This document shows, in pieces, positions 1-8,562 of a DNA stretch of 64,000 nucleotides. The stretch is from Hydrocarboniphaga effusa AP103. Lineage in GTDB: Bacteria > Pseudomonadota > Gammaproteobacteria > Nevskiales > Nevskiaceae. Under the pieces are notes generated by a model. The model was not told the DNA's origin, made no database searches, and saw only the letters and a program-made list of their open reading frames with translations. The stretch lies in assembly GCF_000271305.1 (NCBI RefSeq), contig NZ_AKGD01000001.1:1302001-1366000 (forward strand). Reading direction: 5' to 3'. The position numbers and the translations under genes are program-made. The number at the start of each line of letters is the position of its first letter. Within the stretch, counting starts at the first letter, position 1.

Positions 1-35
1 AACCACATAGAAGCCCCACGGGCACAGGACACGCG

Positions 36-1733
36 ATGATGGAGAACACCGCCCCCCCCGCAGCCCAGGATCGCATCTGGCTCAAGAATTACGCGCCCGG
101 CGTTCCTGCCGACATCGATCTGAACACCTATCAGTCGGTCGTCGACATCCTCGAGCAGGCTTGCGGTCGCTTCCGCGACGTCACCGCCTTCGAGTGCATG
201 GGCGTGAGCATGAGCTTCGACGAGCTCGACAAGCTCAGCCAGGATTTCGCGAGCTATCTGCAGAACGTGCTCGGGCTCAACGCGGGCGATCGCGTCGCCA
301 TCATGATGCCCAACACGCTGCAGTATCCGGTGGCGATGTTCGGCGTGCTGCGTGCCGGTCTGGTCGTCGTCAACGTCAACCCGCTCTACACCGCACGCGA
401 GCTAGAGCACCAGCTCAACGACAGCGGCGCGCGCGCGATCGTGATCGTCGAAAACTTCTGCACCACGCTGCAGAAAGTGCTCGGCAACACCAAGGTCGAA
501 ACCGTCGTCACCACTCAGCTCGGTGATCTGGCGCCGTTCCCGAAGTCGGTGATCATGAACTTCGTGGTCAAGCGCGTGAAGAAGATGGTGCCGGACTGGG
601 ACATCCCGGGCACGGTGCCGTTCAAGAAGGCGCTCTCGCTCGGCCGCTCGCAGCCCTTCCATCGCATCAGGCTCACGCACGAAGACACCGCGTTCCTGCA
701 GTACACCGGAGGCACCACGGGCGTCTCGAAGGGCGCGCAGCTGCTGCACAAGAACATCGTCGGCAACGTCCTGCAGGCCCGCGCATGGCTCACCGGCCAT
801 ATCACCGAGGGCAAGGAAATCATCATCACGCCGCTGCCGCTCTACCACATCTTCGCACTCACGGCGAACTGCCTCGTGTTCCTGTCGATCGGCGCCAAGA
901 ATGTGCTGATTCCGAACCCGCGCGACCTGCCCGGCTTCGTCAAGGAGCTCAAGAAGCATCGCTTCACCGCGTTCACCGGCGTCAACACGCTGTTCAACGG
1001 CCTGCTCAACACACCGGGCTTCGGCGAACTCGATTTCTCGGGTCTGCGCTGTACGCTCGGGGGCGGCGCCGCGGTGCAGCAGGCGGTCGCCGAGAAGTGG
1101 TCCAAGGTCACCGGCAAGCCGCTGTCCGAAGCCTATGGCCTCACCGAGACTTCGCCGGGCGTCTGCATCAACCCGCTCAACAAACCGGACTGGAACGGCA
1201 CCATCGGCCTGCCGATCAGCTCGACCTACGTGGTGTTCCGCGACGACGACAACAACGACGTTCCGCTCGGCCAACCCGGCGAGCTCTGCGTGAAGGGCCC
1301 GCAGGTCATGGCCGGTTACTGGAATCGCCCTGAGGAAACCGCCAAGGTGATGACGTCCGATGGCTTCCTGCGTACCGGCGATATCGGGACGATCGATGCC
1401 GAAGGCTTCGTGCGCATCGTCGATCGCAAGAAGGACATGATCATCGTCTCGGGCTTCAACGTGTTTCCGAACGAGATCGAAGACATCGTCGCCAAGCACG
1501 AGGGCGTGCTCGAAGTGGCCTGCGTCGGCATTCCGGACGACAAGACCGGCGAGGCGGTGAAGATCGTCGTGGTTAAGAAAGACCCGGGGTTGACGGCCGA
1601 AGCCTTGCGCAACCACTGCAAGCAGAACATGACCGGCTACAAGGTGCCGAAGATCATCGAGTTCCGCAACGAGCTGCCGAAATCGCCGATCGGCAAGATC
1701 CTGCGCAAGGAGCTGCGAGGCAAGGCGGCGTAA
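36..1733 (+). CDS. fadD: Long-chain-fatty-acid--CoA ligase (FadD)
   Basis: Activates long-chain fatty acids to acyl-CoA through an acyl-adenylate, usually at the inner face of the cytoplasmic membrane. The 565-residue protein has the size of bacterial FadD. The AMP-binding P-loop YTGGTTGVSKG starts at residue 223, the adenylate-contact motif YGLTETSPG follows near residue 368, and the C-terminal hinge and lysine region (DRKKDMIIVSGFNVFP and SPIGKILRKELR) is intact. The start is the first of two adjacent ATG codons; no strong ribosome-binding site is visible in the 35 bases available upstream. It converges on minCDE across a long hairpin. Catabolic genes at 20-32 kb include another CoA ligase, but this copy looks like the housekeeping one. 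Confidence 0.95.
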   Translation: MMENTAPPAAQDRIWLKNYAPGVPADIDLNTYQSVVDILEQACGRFRDVTAFECMGVSMSFDELDKLSQDFASYLQNVLGLNAGDRVAIMMPNTLQYPVAMFGVLRAGLVVVNVNPLYTARELEHQLNDSGARAIVIVENFCTTLQKVLGNTKVETVVTTQLGDLAPFPKSVIMNFVVKRVKKMVPDWDIPGTVPFKKALSLGRSQPFHRIRLTHEDTAFLQYTGGTTGVSKGAQLLHKNIVGNVLQARAWLTGHITEGKEIIITPLPLYHIFALTANCLVFLSIGAKNVLIPNPRDLPGFVKELKKHRFTAFTGVNTLFNGLLNTPGFGELDFSGLRCTLGGGAAVQQAVAEKWSKVTGKPLSEAYGLTETSPGVCINPLNKPDWNGTIGLPISSTYVVFRDDDNNDVPLGQPGELCVKGPQVMAGYWNRPEETAKVMTSDGFLRTGDIGTIDAEGFVRIVDRKKDMIIVSGFNVFPNEIEDIVAKHEGVLEVACVGIPDDKTGEAVKIVVVKKDPGLTAEALRNHCKQNMTGYKVPKIIEFRNELPKSPIGKILRKELRGKAA

Positions 1734-1747
1734 GTTCCACACGCATC

Positions 1748-1793
1748 GCAGTAACGAAAAAGCCGGCACAGATGCCGGCTTTTTCGTTACTGC
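1748..1793. terminator. Bidirectional hairpin terminator between fadD and minE
   Basis: A perfect inverted repeat of 21-base arms (1748-1768 and 1773-1793) around a 4-base loop. Each arm contains a run of five A or T, so either strand gives a GC-rich stem followed by U-rich sequence. It lies between two convergent genes, which fits a shared rho-independent terminator. Confidence 0.9.
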
Positions 1794-1808
1794 GTCGAGC
1801 CGAAGGAA

Positions 1809-2072
1809 TCAGTTGCGCTCGGGCAGCGTGATGCTCATGGCGAGCACTTCGTCGCCGTCCTCGCGCTTGACGTCGACATGCACGGCCGAGTCGTCGACCG
1901 GCACGTATTTGCGCACGACCGCGAGCAACTCCTCACGCAGGCGGGTGAGATATTCTGGTCCGTTCGCGCGACCCGCACGCTGATGCGAGACGACCACGAG
2001 CAGCCTTTCCTTGGCCGTTTGAGCCGTGGCTTTCTGCTCACTGCGGAACAGCTTCATCCAATCGATGGCCAT
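1809..2072 (-). CDS. minE: Cell division topological specificity factor MinE
   Basis: The 87-residue protein confines the MinCD division inhibitor to the cell poles by stimulating MinD ATPase. The N-terminal membrane/MinD-interacting part (MAIDWMKLF, then ATAQTAKERLLVVVSHQR) and the beta-rich dimerisation domain (LREELLAVVRKYV to VHVDVKREDG) are both recognisable. The start was chosen at the ATG 7 bases beyond the minD stop, giving the family's usual length; a longer in-frame extension would run into minD. Last gene of a minCDE operon on the minus strand. Confidence 0.95.
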   Translation of the reverse strand: MAIDWMKLFRSEQKATAQTAKERLLVVVSHQRAGRANGPEYLTRLREELLAVVRKYVPVDDSAVHVDVKREDGDEVLAMSITLPERN

Positions 2073-2079
2073 AGTCGGA

Positions 2080-2889
2080 TCAGCCTCCGAACAGTTTGCT
2101 GAGCAGGCCTTTCTTCTCTGCCGTGATGAAACGATGCGGGCGGTCTTCGCCGAGAAAGCGGGCGACCAGATCGTCGTAAGCCTGGCCGGCATCGGTGGCC
2201 TTGTCGTTGATGACCGGCGACCCCGAGTTGGAGGCCGACAGCACGCTGGACGATTCGGGGATCACGCCAAGCACCGGAATCGCGAGGATGTCCTTGACGT
2301 CCTCGATCGACAGCATCTCGCCCTTCTGCACGCGCAGCGGGTTGTAGCGCGTGAGCACCAGATGCTCCTTGACGCGGCCTTCGCCGCTCTCGACCTTCTT
2401 GGTCTTGCTCGACAGCAGGCCGAGCACGCGATCGGAGTCGCGCACCGAAGAGACTTCGGGATTGGTCACGACCAGGGCTTCGTCGGCGAAGTACATCGCC
2501 AGATGCGCACCGCGCTCGATGCCGGCAGGCGAGTCGCAGACGATGTAGTCGAACTCCTTGGCAAGTTCGTTGAGCACCTTTTCGACCCCTTCTTCGGAGA
2601 GCGCATCCTTGTCGCGCGTCTGGCTCGCGGCCAGCACGAACAGGTTGTCGTAGGTCTTGTCCTTGATGAGCGCCTGGCGCAGGTTGGCCTCGCCGTGGAT
2701 CACGTTGACGAAGTCGAACACCACGCGGCGCTCGCAACCCATGATGAGGTCGAGGTTGCGCAGGCCGACGTCGAAGTCGATGACCACGGTCTTCTTGCCG
2801 CGAGCCGCGAGGCCGGTGGAGAACGAAGCGCTCGTCGTGGTCTTGCCGACGCCGCCCTTGCCTGATGTCACTACGACGATTTTCGCCAC
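2080..2889 (-). CDS. minD: Septum site-determining ATPase MinD
   Basis: A 269-residue ParA/MinD-family ATPase that binds the inner membrane in the ATP form and recruits MinC. The deviant Walker A motif GKGGVGKTT is at residues 10-18, the switch region DFDVGLRN near residue 38, and a short C-terminal amphipathic membrane-targeting helix ends in LLSKLFGG. It sits between minC (46-base gap) and minE (7-base gap), the standard order. Confidence 0.97.
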   Translation of the reverse strand: MAKIVVVTSGKGGVGKTTTSASFSTGLAARGKKTVVIDFDVGLRNLDLIMGCERRVVFDFVNVIHGEANLRQALIKDKTYDNLFVLAASQTRDKDALSEEGVEKVLNELAKEFDYIVCDSPAGIERGAHLAMYFADEALVVTNPEVSSVRDSDRVLGLLSSKTKKVESGEGRVKEHLVLTRYNPLRVQKGEMLSIEDVKDILAIPVLGVIPESSSVLSASNSGSPVINDKATDAGQAYDDLVARFLGEDRPHRFITAEKKGLLSKLFGG

Positions 2890-2935
2890 TGCTGTCTTCC
2901 GTATTCTTGATTGTCTTGGTGAGCTGCGCTTGCAA

Positions 2936-3658
2936 TCAAGCGTCTAGGCGCTCGATCCGCAGCTTGCCCTGTTCGAGCCAGGCCTGCACGGCGTGGCCTC
3001 GCAGAGCGCCTTGTATCTGGTCCGCCACTGCATAGACGCCGGCGACGGCGAGCAGATCGGCTTCCATCTTCTTGCAGAATATGCGCGCCGTTTCGTCTCC
3101 GCGAGCCCCGGCGATGGCCCGGCCGCGCAACAGGCCGTACACGTGGATGCAGCCGTCGGCGATGATTTCGGCGCCCGGGCTCACCGGCTGGGTCACGATC
3201 AGGTCAGCCCCTTCCACGTAGATCTGCTGCCCCGAGCGCACCGGCTCGGTGATGATGCGCGTGGACCGGCGCACTGGCATTACCGGCGGCGGCTCGGGCG
3301 CAGGGGGGGGGGGCGGCGGTGCGGCTTCGGCCGGCTTGGGTGCGGCGGCGCGGGCGTCGGTGAGCATGTCGGCCGGCAGCACCGGCAGGCCGCACAGGCG
3401 CGCGTCGTTGGCCAGAGCCCCTTCCATCGCCGCGATCGGTTGCATGCCGAGCCGCCGCATGGACTGCAGAACGCCGACGAGCTCGACGGGCTTGTCGCTT
3501 TCCAGGATGACGGGCATGCCGTCGATGGCCCCCGACATCTGGCGGGCGAAGTTCTTGAGCTGCGCTTCGATGGCGGGCAAGTCCGGCTCGATGACGCGGA
3601 CTCGGGTCAAGGACAGCATACGGCCCTTGAACTCCAGAGCAGGCTTGGCTTTGGACAT
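2936..3658 (-). CDS. minC: Septum site-determining protein MinC
   Basis: Inhibits FtsZ polymerisation away from midcell together with MinD. The 240-residue protein has the N-terminal FtsZ-inhibiting domain (about 1-105), a proline-rich linker (about 108-127) and the C-terminal right-handed beta-helix domain with RSGQQIYVEGADLIVTQPV and the conserved GAEIIADGCIHVYG stretch that binds MinD. The linker is encoded partly by an 11-base C run on the coding strand, which is unusual for a cell-division gene. First gene of minCDE; its promoter must lie in 3659-3854, shared with the divergent ATP-grasp gene. Confidence 0.96.
   Translation of the reverse strand: MSKAKPALEFKGRMLSLTRVRVIEPDLPAIEAQLKNFARQMSGAIDGMPVILESDKPVELVGVLQSMRRLGMQPIAAMEGALANDARLCGLPVLPADMLTDARAAAPKPAEAAPPPPPPAPEPPPVMPVRRSTRIITEPVRSGQQIYVEGADLIVTQPVSPGAEIIADGCIHVYGLLRGRAIAGARGDETARIFCKKMEADLLAVAGVYAVADQIQGALRGHAVQAWLEQGKLRIERLDA
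3303..3313. repeat. 11-base homopolymer (G on plus strand) inside minC
   Basis: Eleven consecutive G on the plus strand, read as C on the minC coding strand and encoding part of the Pro-rich linker. Runs this long are prone to slippage; a one-base change would truncate MinC before the MinD-binding domain. Confidence 0.9.
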
Positions 3659-3854
3659 GGGTGTGGTCGAGGGAACAGCGTGCAGTCTAGCATTGGCGTC
3701 CGCAGCTGCCTTCCCCGCCCTGTCCGGCGGCCGACGTGGACGGTCGTGCCGACGCCCATCCTTCGCGTTTCGTGGCCTATGTTTTGCTACTGCTTCCTGT
3801 TAGCGTAACCCGCATCCCCTATTCCAAAAACGAACGGCCACCCCTCGGGAGACC

Positions 3855-5405
3855 ATGGCAATCGATTGGCGGCAGTACCGTTGCGAGAACTTCTACGACG
3901 AGCTGTTCGAGTCGCCGGGTAAGGCCCGTCCCGCCGCCCGCACGCTGGCCGACTATCTCGACGACCTCACCGAACCCGAACTGGCCGAACGCCGCCTGGC
4001 CGCCGAACTGGCGATCAAGGTCATGGGCATCAGTTTCACGGTGTATTCCGAGGGCAAGAACGTCGACCGCGCCTGGCCGTTCGACATCATCCCGCGCATC
4101 ATCCCGCTGTCCGAATGGCAGAAGACCGAAGCCGGCCTCAAGCAGCGCGTGCATGCGCTGAACCTGTTCATTCAAGACCTCTACAACGAGCAGAAGATCA
4201 TCAAGGACGGCGTATTTCCGGCCGACCTGCTCAATGAATCGGTCAACTTCCGCAAGCAATGCGTCGGCGTGAAGCCGGCCAATGGCGTCTGGGCGCACAT
4301 CTGCGGCAGCGACCTCGTGCGCGACAAGGACGGCACCATGTACGTGCTCGAGGACAACCTGCGCGTACCGTCAGGCGTCTCGTACATGGTCGAGAACCGG
4401 CTCGTCACCAAGCGTGTGTTCCCCGAACTGTTCGAGGCGCAGACGATCTTGCCGGTCGACGAATACCCGGCCCAGCTCTACGACACGCTCTGTGCGATCT
4501 CGCCGCGCCCGCTCGACCAGCCCAACGTGGTGCTGCTGACGCCGGGCATCTTCAACTCGGCTTATTTCGAGCACGCGTATCTGGCGCAGCAGATGGGCAT
4601 CGAGCTCGTCGAGGGCAGCGACCTGTTCGTCGCCGATGACGACTGCGTCTACATGCGCACGATCCACGGGCCCAAGCGCGTCGACGTGATCTATCGCCGC
4701 ATCGACGATCTGTTCCTCGATCCGGAGGCCTTCAATCCGGATTCGATCCTCGGCGTCAAGGGCCTCATGCGCTCGTGGATCAGCAACAAGGTGGCGCTCG
4801 CCAACTGCCCGGGCGCCGGCGTGGCGGACGACAAGGTCGTCTACGCTTTCGTGCCGAAGATGATCAAGTACTACCTCGATCAGGATCCGATCATCCCGAA
4901 CGTGCCGAGCTATCTGTGCATGGACCCGAAGGATCGCAGCTACGTGCTCGCCAACATCGACAAGCTCGTAGTGAAGCCGGCGAACGAATCGGGCGGCTAC
5001 GGCATGCTGATCGGCCCGCGCGCGAGCAAGGAAGAGCACGACAAGTTCCGCAAGCTCATCGAAGCCAACCCGCGCAACTACATGGCCCAGCCGACGCTCG
5101 CGCTGTCGACCGCGCCGACGCTCATGGAGGACGGCACGGTGGAGCCGCGGCATCTCGACCTGCGTCCGTTCATCCTCTCGCGCGGCGACATCGACTCGAC
5201 CTACGTGACCATGGGCGGCCTCACGCGCGTGGCGATGGTGCGCGGCTCGCTCGTCGTCAATTCGAGCCAGGGCGGCGGTGCGAAGGACACCTGGATCGTC
5301 GATACCGACGACGGCCTGTCGCAGAGCCAGACACTCGGTGGCATGAGCCAGTCGCAAAGCTTCGGCAGCAACTCGCCGAAGGATTCGGCTAAGGAAGAAG
5401 GCTGA
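3855..5405 (+). CDS. Circularly permuted ATP-grasp family protein (type 2)
   Basis: A 516-residue protein matching the circularly permuted ATP-grasp group (DUF404/DUF407 families), predicted to form amide or peptide bonds with ATP; the substrate is unknown. Recognisable stretches are NLFIQDLYNEQKIIKDG near residue 100, YMVENRLVTKRVFPELF, the nucleotide-binding LVVKPANESGGYGMLIGP near residue 371, and RHLDLRPFILS. The C-terminus is a low-complexity Ser/Gln tail. The start ATG follows GGGAG by a few bases. Its stop overlaps the ATG of the alpha-E gene by one base, so the two are translationally coupled. Widely conserved pair; exact reaction not established. Confidence 0.9.
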   Translation: MAIDWRQYRCENFYDELFESPGKARPAARTLADYLDDLTEPELAERRLAAELAIKVMGISFTVYSEGKNVDRAWPFDIIPRIIPLSEWQKTEAGLKQRVHALNLFIQDLYNEQKIIKDGVFPADLLNESVNFRKQCVGVKPANGVWAHICGSDLVRDKDGTMYVLEDNLRVPSGVSYMVENRLVTKRVFPELFEAQTILPVDEYPAQLYDTLCAISPRPLDQPNVVLLTPGIFNSAYFEHAYLAQQMGIELVEGSDLFVADDDCVYMRTIHGPKRVDVIYRRIDDLFLDPEAFNPDSILGVKGLMRSWISNKVALANCPGAGVADDKVVYAFVPKMIKYYLDQDPIIPNVPSYLCMDPKDRSYVLANIDKLVVKPANESGGYGMLIGPRASKEEHDKFRKLIEANPRNYMAQPTLALSTAPTLMEDGTVEPRHLDLRPFILSRGDIDSTYVTMGGLTRVAMVRGSLVVNSSQGGGAKDTWIVDTDDGLSQSQTLGGMSQSQSFGSNSPKDSAKEEG

Positions 5406-6343
5406 TGCTCTCGCGCGTCGCCAGCAACATCTATTGGCTCGGCCGCTACCTGCAGCGCGCCGAGAACACCGCCCGCCTCGTCAACGTCAATTCACTGCTG
5501 CTGCTCGACCTGCCGCGCGGCATTCCGTTCGGCTGGCAGCCGCTGATCCAGATCGTCGGCGCCGACGATCTGTATCGCTCGATCTACGGCGAGGACTACA
5601 GCGAGCTCAACGTCGTACGCTTCCTGCTGCTCGACCAGCGCAACCCGGGCTCGATCCACAGCTCACTGCACACGGCGCGCGAAATCATCCGCACCGTACG
5701 CGACGCGATGCCGCGCGAGGTCTGGGAAAAGCTCAACGATCTGCACTACTTCGTGATCGGCCAGGGCGAAGGCGCACTGACGCGCTCGCGGCGCGGCGCG
5801 TTCCTGCAGCGCGTGATCGACAACACCATGCTCGTGTACTCCGTGCTGACGATGAACATGAGCCAGGACGTCGGCTTCCAGTTCCTGCGCATCGGCACCA
5901 ATCTGGAGCAGGCCGACATGACCACGCGCATTCTCGACGTGCGCTCGGTCTCGCTGATCGACCCGACCGGCCGGCCCGAGCAGCTCGCCCCGCTCTACAA
6001 CATCCAATGGATGAGCGTGCTGCGCTCGCTGACCGCGTACCAGATGTACCGCCGCCACGTGCGTGCGCGCGTCAATCGCACCGGCGTTCTGCGCTTCCTG
6101 CTGCAGAACCGCGAGTTCCCGCGCTCAGTCATGTTCTGCCTGTCGACGATCGCGATGACGCGCTCCCACCTGCCCGAGAGCCGCAGCGTCGAACGCACGC
6201 TCTGGCGCGTTCGCGCCCTGGTGCAGGACGCCAATGTCGACAAGCTCGTCGAAACGGGCCTGCACGAGCTGCTCGACGAGATTCAGCTCGGCCTGAGCGA
6301 TCTCCACGAAGCAGTTACTCAATCGTTCTTCCGGGTCGAATAG
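5405..6343 (+). CDS. Alpha-E domain-containing protein (DUF403)
   Basis: A 312-residue all-helical protein beginning MLSRVASNIYWLGRYLQRAENTARL, the hallmark of the alpha-E family that always accompanies circularly permuted ATP-grasp enzymes. Comparative genomics of amidoligase systems predicts it works with the ATP-grasp partner in making or modifying a peptide; the function is unproven. It overlaps the upstream gene (TGATG), so the two form one unit. The third common partner, a transglutaminase-like protease, is not in the immediate downstream position; an HNH nuclease gene follows after 166 bases. Confidence 0.9.
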   Translation: MLSRVASNIYWLGRYLQRAENTARLVNVNSLLLLDLPRGIPFGWQPLIQIVGADDLYRSIYGEDYSELNVVRFLLLDQRNPGSIHSSLHTAREIIRTVRDAMPREVWEKLNDLHYFVIGQGEGALTRSRRGAFLQRVIDNTMLVYSVLTMNMSQDVGFQFLRIGTNLEQADMTTRILDVRSVSLIDPTGRPEQLAPLYNIQWMSVLRSLTAYQMYRRHVRARVNRTGVLRFLLQNREFPRSVMFCLSTIAMTRSHLPESRSVERTLWRVRALVQDANVDKLVETGLHELLDEIQLGLSDLHEAVTQSFFRVE

Positions 6344-6509
6344 CCGATTCGCGGGGACGGGACTCGAGCGACTCCTCGGAAATCATTTGGCATAAAAAAT
6401 CACACCGAAGTCTCCGGTATGCCATTTGTCCGGGTTACACTCGGCCGATTCCGCATGAGAGGCAATAGCGGGACATTCAGCGGTTCCTGTACGTGCGAAC
6501 GGAGTGGGG

Positions 6510-7064
6510 ATGATCCCTTCGATTCTCAAACTGGATGCTGGTGGTTTACCGGTGGGCTGGATCCGCTGGCAGTCGGCGGTGACGCTGTATGCGCGTCGGC
6601 GCGTCTGCTGGGAAGCCGGCGACGAGCGCTTTCGCGTCAGCGGCGGCTACAACGCCCGGACCGGCGAACGCTCGAGCGTGGAGATCGGCTCGATCATCGC
6701 GGTGGCCGACCGGGCCCGCAGATTCGCCGCCGGCGCTCCGTTGCTGACCAATCGCACGCTGTTCCAGCGCGATCGCAACCTGTGCCTCTACTGCGGCATG
6801 CAGTTCGCCCACTCGGCCCTCACGCGCGATCACGTCGTTCCGGCCTCGCGCGGTGGCGGCACGATATGGGAGAACTGCGTCACCGCCTGTGCGCGTTGCA
6901 ATCACAAGAAAGCCGATCGCACGCCCGAGGAAGCCGGGATGAAGCTGCTCGCGGTGCCGTACACGCCGAATCTCGCCGAATACCTGATCCTCTCGAACCG
7001 CCGCATCCTCGCCGATCAGATGGAGTTTTTGCTGAGCTTTTCGGCGAAGAAAGCGCACTTGTAA
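6510..7064 (+). CDS. HNH endonuclease family protein
   Basis: A 184-residue protein with a C-terminal zinc-finger HNH nuclease domain: C92-x2-C95 (CLYCG), the RDH motif with H108 (LTRDHVVPASRGG), the conserved WENCVTACARCNHKK with C127 and C130. This class is common as a housekeeping-like stand-alone HNH protein of unknown role in Proteobacteria. The ATG at 6510 was preferred to the in-frame GTG at 6504 because GGAG at 6501 sits at a workable distance. The gene lies at the edge of the mobile-element region, and its last codons overlap a short sequence repeated at 9475. Confidence 0.85.
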   Translation: MIPSILKLDAGGLPVGWIRWQSAVTLYARRRVCWEAGDERFRVSGGYNARTGERSSVEIGSIIAVADRARRFAAGAPLLTNRTLFQRDRNLCLYCGMQFAHSALTRDHVVPASRGGGTIWENCVTACARCNHKKADRTPEEAGMKLLAVPYTPNLAEYLILSNRRILADQMEFLLSFSAKKAHL

Positions 7065-7138
7065 ATTCGGAATTAGGATCTGAACTGATTAACTAAGATC
7101 TGAACCAGTTTCCCCTGAAATATTGAACTGACGTCCGC
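7060..7138 (+). repeat. Border repeat, copy 1 (possible insertion-sequence terminus)
   Basis: Begins TGTAAATTCGGAATTAGGAT and ends TGACGTCCGC, with an internal doubled GATCTGAAC. A related shorter block with the same opening (about 18 of 23 bases equal) and the same closing 10-mer is at 9475-9524 in the same orientation. The two bracket the IS3/IS66 nest. They may be ends of one mobile-element family; the family is not identified. Confidence 0.45.
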
Positions 7139-7299
7139 GAAGCCAGAGTGGGCGGATGTTTGACGCCGCACGATTCTGGTGGGATCTACCCGGCCGTCAG
7201 GGACTGACTCTGTTCGGATGCTCGAGCAGCGCATACAGCCTGGAAGGCTCATCTTCTGCGATGGAAGACCAACAGGCCGTTAGCCATACCATTGGTCTG
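7139..7299. other. Short unassigned stretch before the IS3-family element
   Basis: About 160 bases between the border repeat and the left inverted repeat of the IS3-family element. No gene or known element end was recognised in either strand; the sequence does not continue the interrupted IS66 tnpB gene found on the far side of the IS3 element, so material has been lost or rearranged here. Confidence 0.5.
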
Positions 7300-7323
7300 G
7301 GGTTCTACCCCGTTTCCACGGAC
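7300..7323 (+). repeat. IS3-family left terminal inverted repeat
   Basis: Starts GGGTTCTACCCCGTTTCCAC and pairs with 8498-8521 with a single mismatch. It overlaps the last codons of orfB, as is frequent in IS3 elements. Confidence 0.85.
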
Positions 7324-8135
7324 GGTTTAGAAAGAGCTGAAAACTTCTGATCCTGCTTGGCGACTCTACGCCGCATTCTGGGGTTGTGAAACCGCTCGAT
7401 ATAGTTGAACAGATCAGCCTTGGCGATATCGAGCGTCGCGTACTTCGTGCGATGCACGCGCTCGCGCTTGAGCATGCCAAAGAAGCCTTCGCAGGCTGCG
7501 TTGTCGCCACAGTGTCCGGGCGCACTCATCGAACACAGCAGCGTGTTCTTCGTCAGCAGACGCTGATAGTCGCTGCTGCGAAACTGGCTGCCGCGATCCG
7601 AATGCAGGATCACCGACCAGCCGCCCTGCCGCTGCCAGATCGCCATCTCGACGGCACGCATCACCATCTGGCGATCCTGCCGATGGTGCATCGACCAGCC
7701 GATCACCAGCTTGCTGAAAAGATCGATCACAACACACAGATACAGCTTGCCCTCGTCGGTAGCGATCTCGGTGATGTCCGTCACCCACTTGGTTTCGGGT
7801 TCCAAGGCATCGAAATCCCGCTCCAGCAGGTTGCTGACGCCTGGTGGCGGCAGACCCGGATCGGCACGCTGGCCCCGGCGCTTCTTCCGAGGCCAGCCTT
7901 GCAATCCGTTCTTTGCCATCAGGCGCGCCACACGATTCAGGCTCGCCGTTTCGCCTTCCTCGGCCAGGTCTTCGTGCATGCGGGGAGCGCCCAGAGCGCC
8001 TCGGCTGTCTTCATGCATCGCGCGAATCCGGGTGAGCAGACGCTCATTGTCGAGTTGCCGCGGACTCGCTGAGCGACCGCTCCATTCGTAATAGCCACTC
8101 GGCGATACCTTCAAGCAGCGGCACATCAGGCGCAC
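7305..8135 (-). CDS. IS3-family transposase OrfB (DDE catalytic part)
   Basis: The 276-residue integrase-type domain carries the catalytic triad D120 (WVTDITE), D180 (HSDRGSQF) and E216 (CEGFF), with the expected 35 residues between the second Asp and Glu. The listed start is a GTG, but the frame is open upstream into the end of orfA, so the active product is probably an OrfAB fusion made by a -1 frameshift. All catalytic residues are present and the frame is unbroken, so the element could still be active in transposase terms. Confidence 0.92.
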   Translation of the reverse strand: MRLMCRCLKVSPSGYYEWSGRSASPRQLDNERLLTRIRAMHEDSRGALGAPRMHEDLAEEGETASLNRVARLMAKNGLQGWPRKKRRGQRADPGLPPPGVSNLLERDFDALEPETKWVTDITEIATDEGKLYLCVVIDLFSKLVIGWSMHHRQDRQMVMRAVEMAIWQRQGGWSVILHSDRGSQFRSSDYQRLLTKNTLLCSMSAPGHCGDNAACEGFFGMLKRERVHRTKYATLDIAKADLFNYIERFHNPRMRRRVAKQDQKFSALSKPSVETG

Positions 8136-8173
8136 AGGAAACTCCTCGCGGCAACGCTCGATCGCCTGATATC

Positions 8174-8464
8174 TCAGGACGATGTCTTGGCAAAGAACGT
8201 CGCCGCTTCGCGCAAAAAATCCCGCTCCTTGGTCACGCGGGCCAGCTCGCGCTTGAGCCGGGCAACCTCTTCGTCGCGCGCCGTGCCAGTCCCAACGAAG
8301 GCCTTGGGCTGGCTTTCCAATTCCCGCTTCCAGCGCGTCAGCAGGCCGTCTCGTATCCCCAATTCCCGGGCAACCTGCGCGCAGCTGACGCCCGGCCGGC
8401 GGGTCTGCTCAACCGCTCCCCGCTTGAACTCCACGCTGAACTTCCTTCGCTTCGACATGAACAC
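8174..8464 (-). CDS. IS3-family transposase OrfA (helix-turn-helix)
   Basis: A 96-residue DNA-binding subunit: [15 protein letters not shown], a helix-turn-helix with [23 protein letters not shown], and a leucine-zipper-like tail ([18 protein letters not shown]) used for dimerisation in this family. A second ATG two codons in is an equally good start. The gene ends 38 bases before the annotated orfB start and contains the putative frameshift heptamer near its 3' end. Confidence 0.9.
   Translation of the reverse strand: MFMSKRRKFSVEFKRGAVEQTRRPGVSCAQVARELGIRDGLLTRWKRELESQPKAFVGTGTARDEEVARLKRELARVTKERDFLREAATFFAKTSS
8213..8219 (-). promoter_or_regulatory. Putative -1 ribosomal frameshift heptamer in IS3 orfA
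   Basis: On the minus strand the sequence T TTT TTG sits in the orfA frame exactly as X XXY YYZ. Slipping back one base there enters a frame that stays open through the orfA stop and joins orfB (reading [15 protein letters not shown] before the orfB start), producing the OrfAB fusion typical of IS3 elements. The heptamer and open frame are seen directly; the slippage itself is inferred. Confidence 0.65.
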
Positions 8465-8497
8465 TCCTTTCGGCCAGTATCGACCTTCTCAGATGTG

Positions 8498-8521
8498 TCC
8501 GTGAAAACGGGGTAGAACCCG
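8498..8521 (-). repeat. IS3-family right terminal inverted repeat
   Basis: Minus-strand reading GGGTTCTACCCCGTTTTCAC matches the left end with one mismatch over 24 bases. It is fused directly to the 5' end of IS66-type tnpB. Confidence 0.85.
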
Positions 8522-8562
8522 GCCGCGATCCACACCTGTGTGCTGGCTGGCAAACCGATCAT
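8522..8562 (-). pseudogene. tnpB: IS66 tnpB, 5' fragment cut by the IS3-family element
   Basis: Reads MIGLPASTQVWIAA, the characteristic N-terminus of IS66 TnpB, then passes into the IS3 terminal repeat. Its ATG overlaps the tnpA stop (ATGA), the normal IS66 arrangement. The remaining roughly 100 codons of a normal TnpB are missing and are not found on the other side of the IS3 element. Confidence 0.82.

Larger units (their letters stand above)
7300..8521 (-). mobile_element. IS3-family insertion sequence (orfA/orfB), about 1.22 kb
   Basis: Two overlapping-phase transposase genes on the minus strand lie between 24-base terminal inverted repeats (7300-7323 and 8498-8521) that match at 23 of 24 positions. 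Size and organisation are typical of IS3 elements. No target-site duplication could be seen: flanks are CTG on the left and GGC on the right. The right end interrupts IS66-type tnpB after its 14th codon. The absence of a duplication suggests a later deletion on the left side. Confidence 0.88.

Noticed and set aside
402..1769. A 455-codon minus-strand frame opposite fadD
   Set aside because: Antisense to a clear FadD gene; arginine/leucine-rich product with no motif, as expected from high-GC shadow frames.
6510..7064. HNH gene as an anti-phage or CRISPR-linked nuclease
   Set aside because: No CRISPR repeats, cas genes or defence partners nearby; the protein looks like the common stand-alone HNH family.
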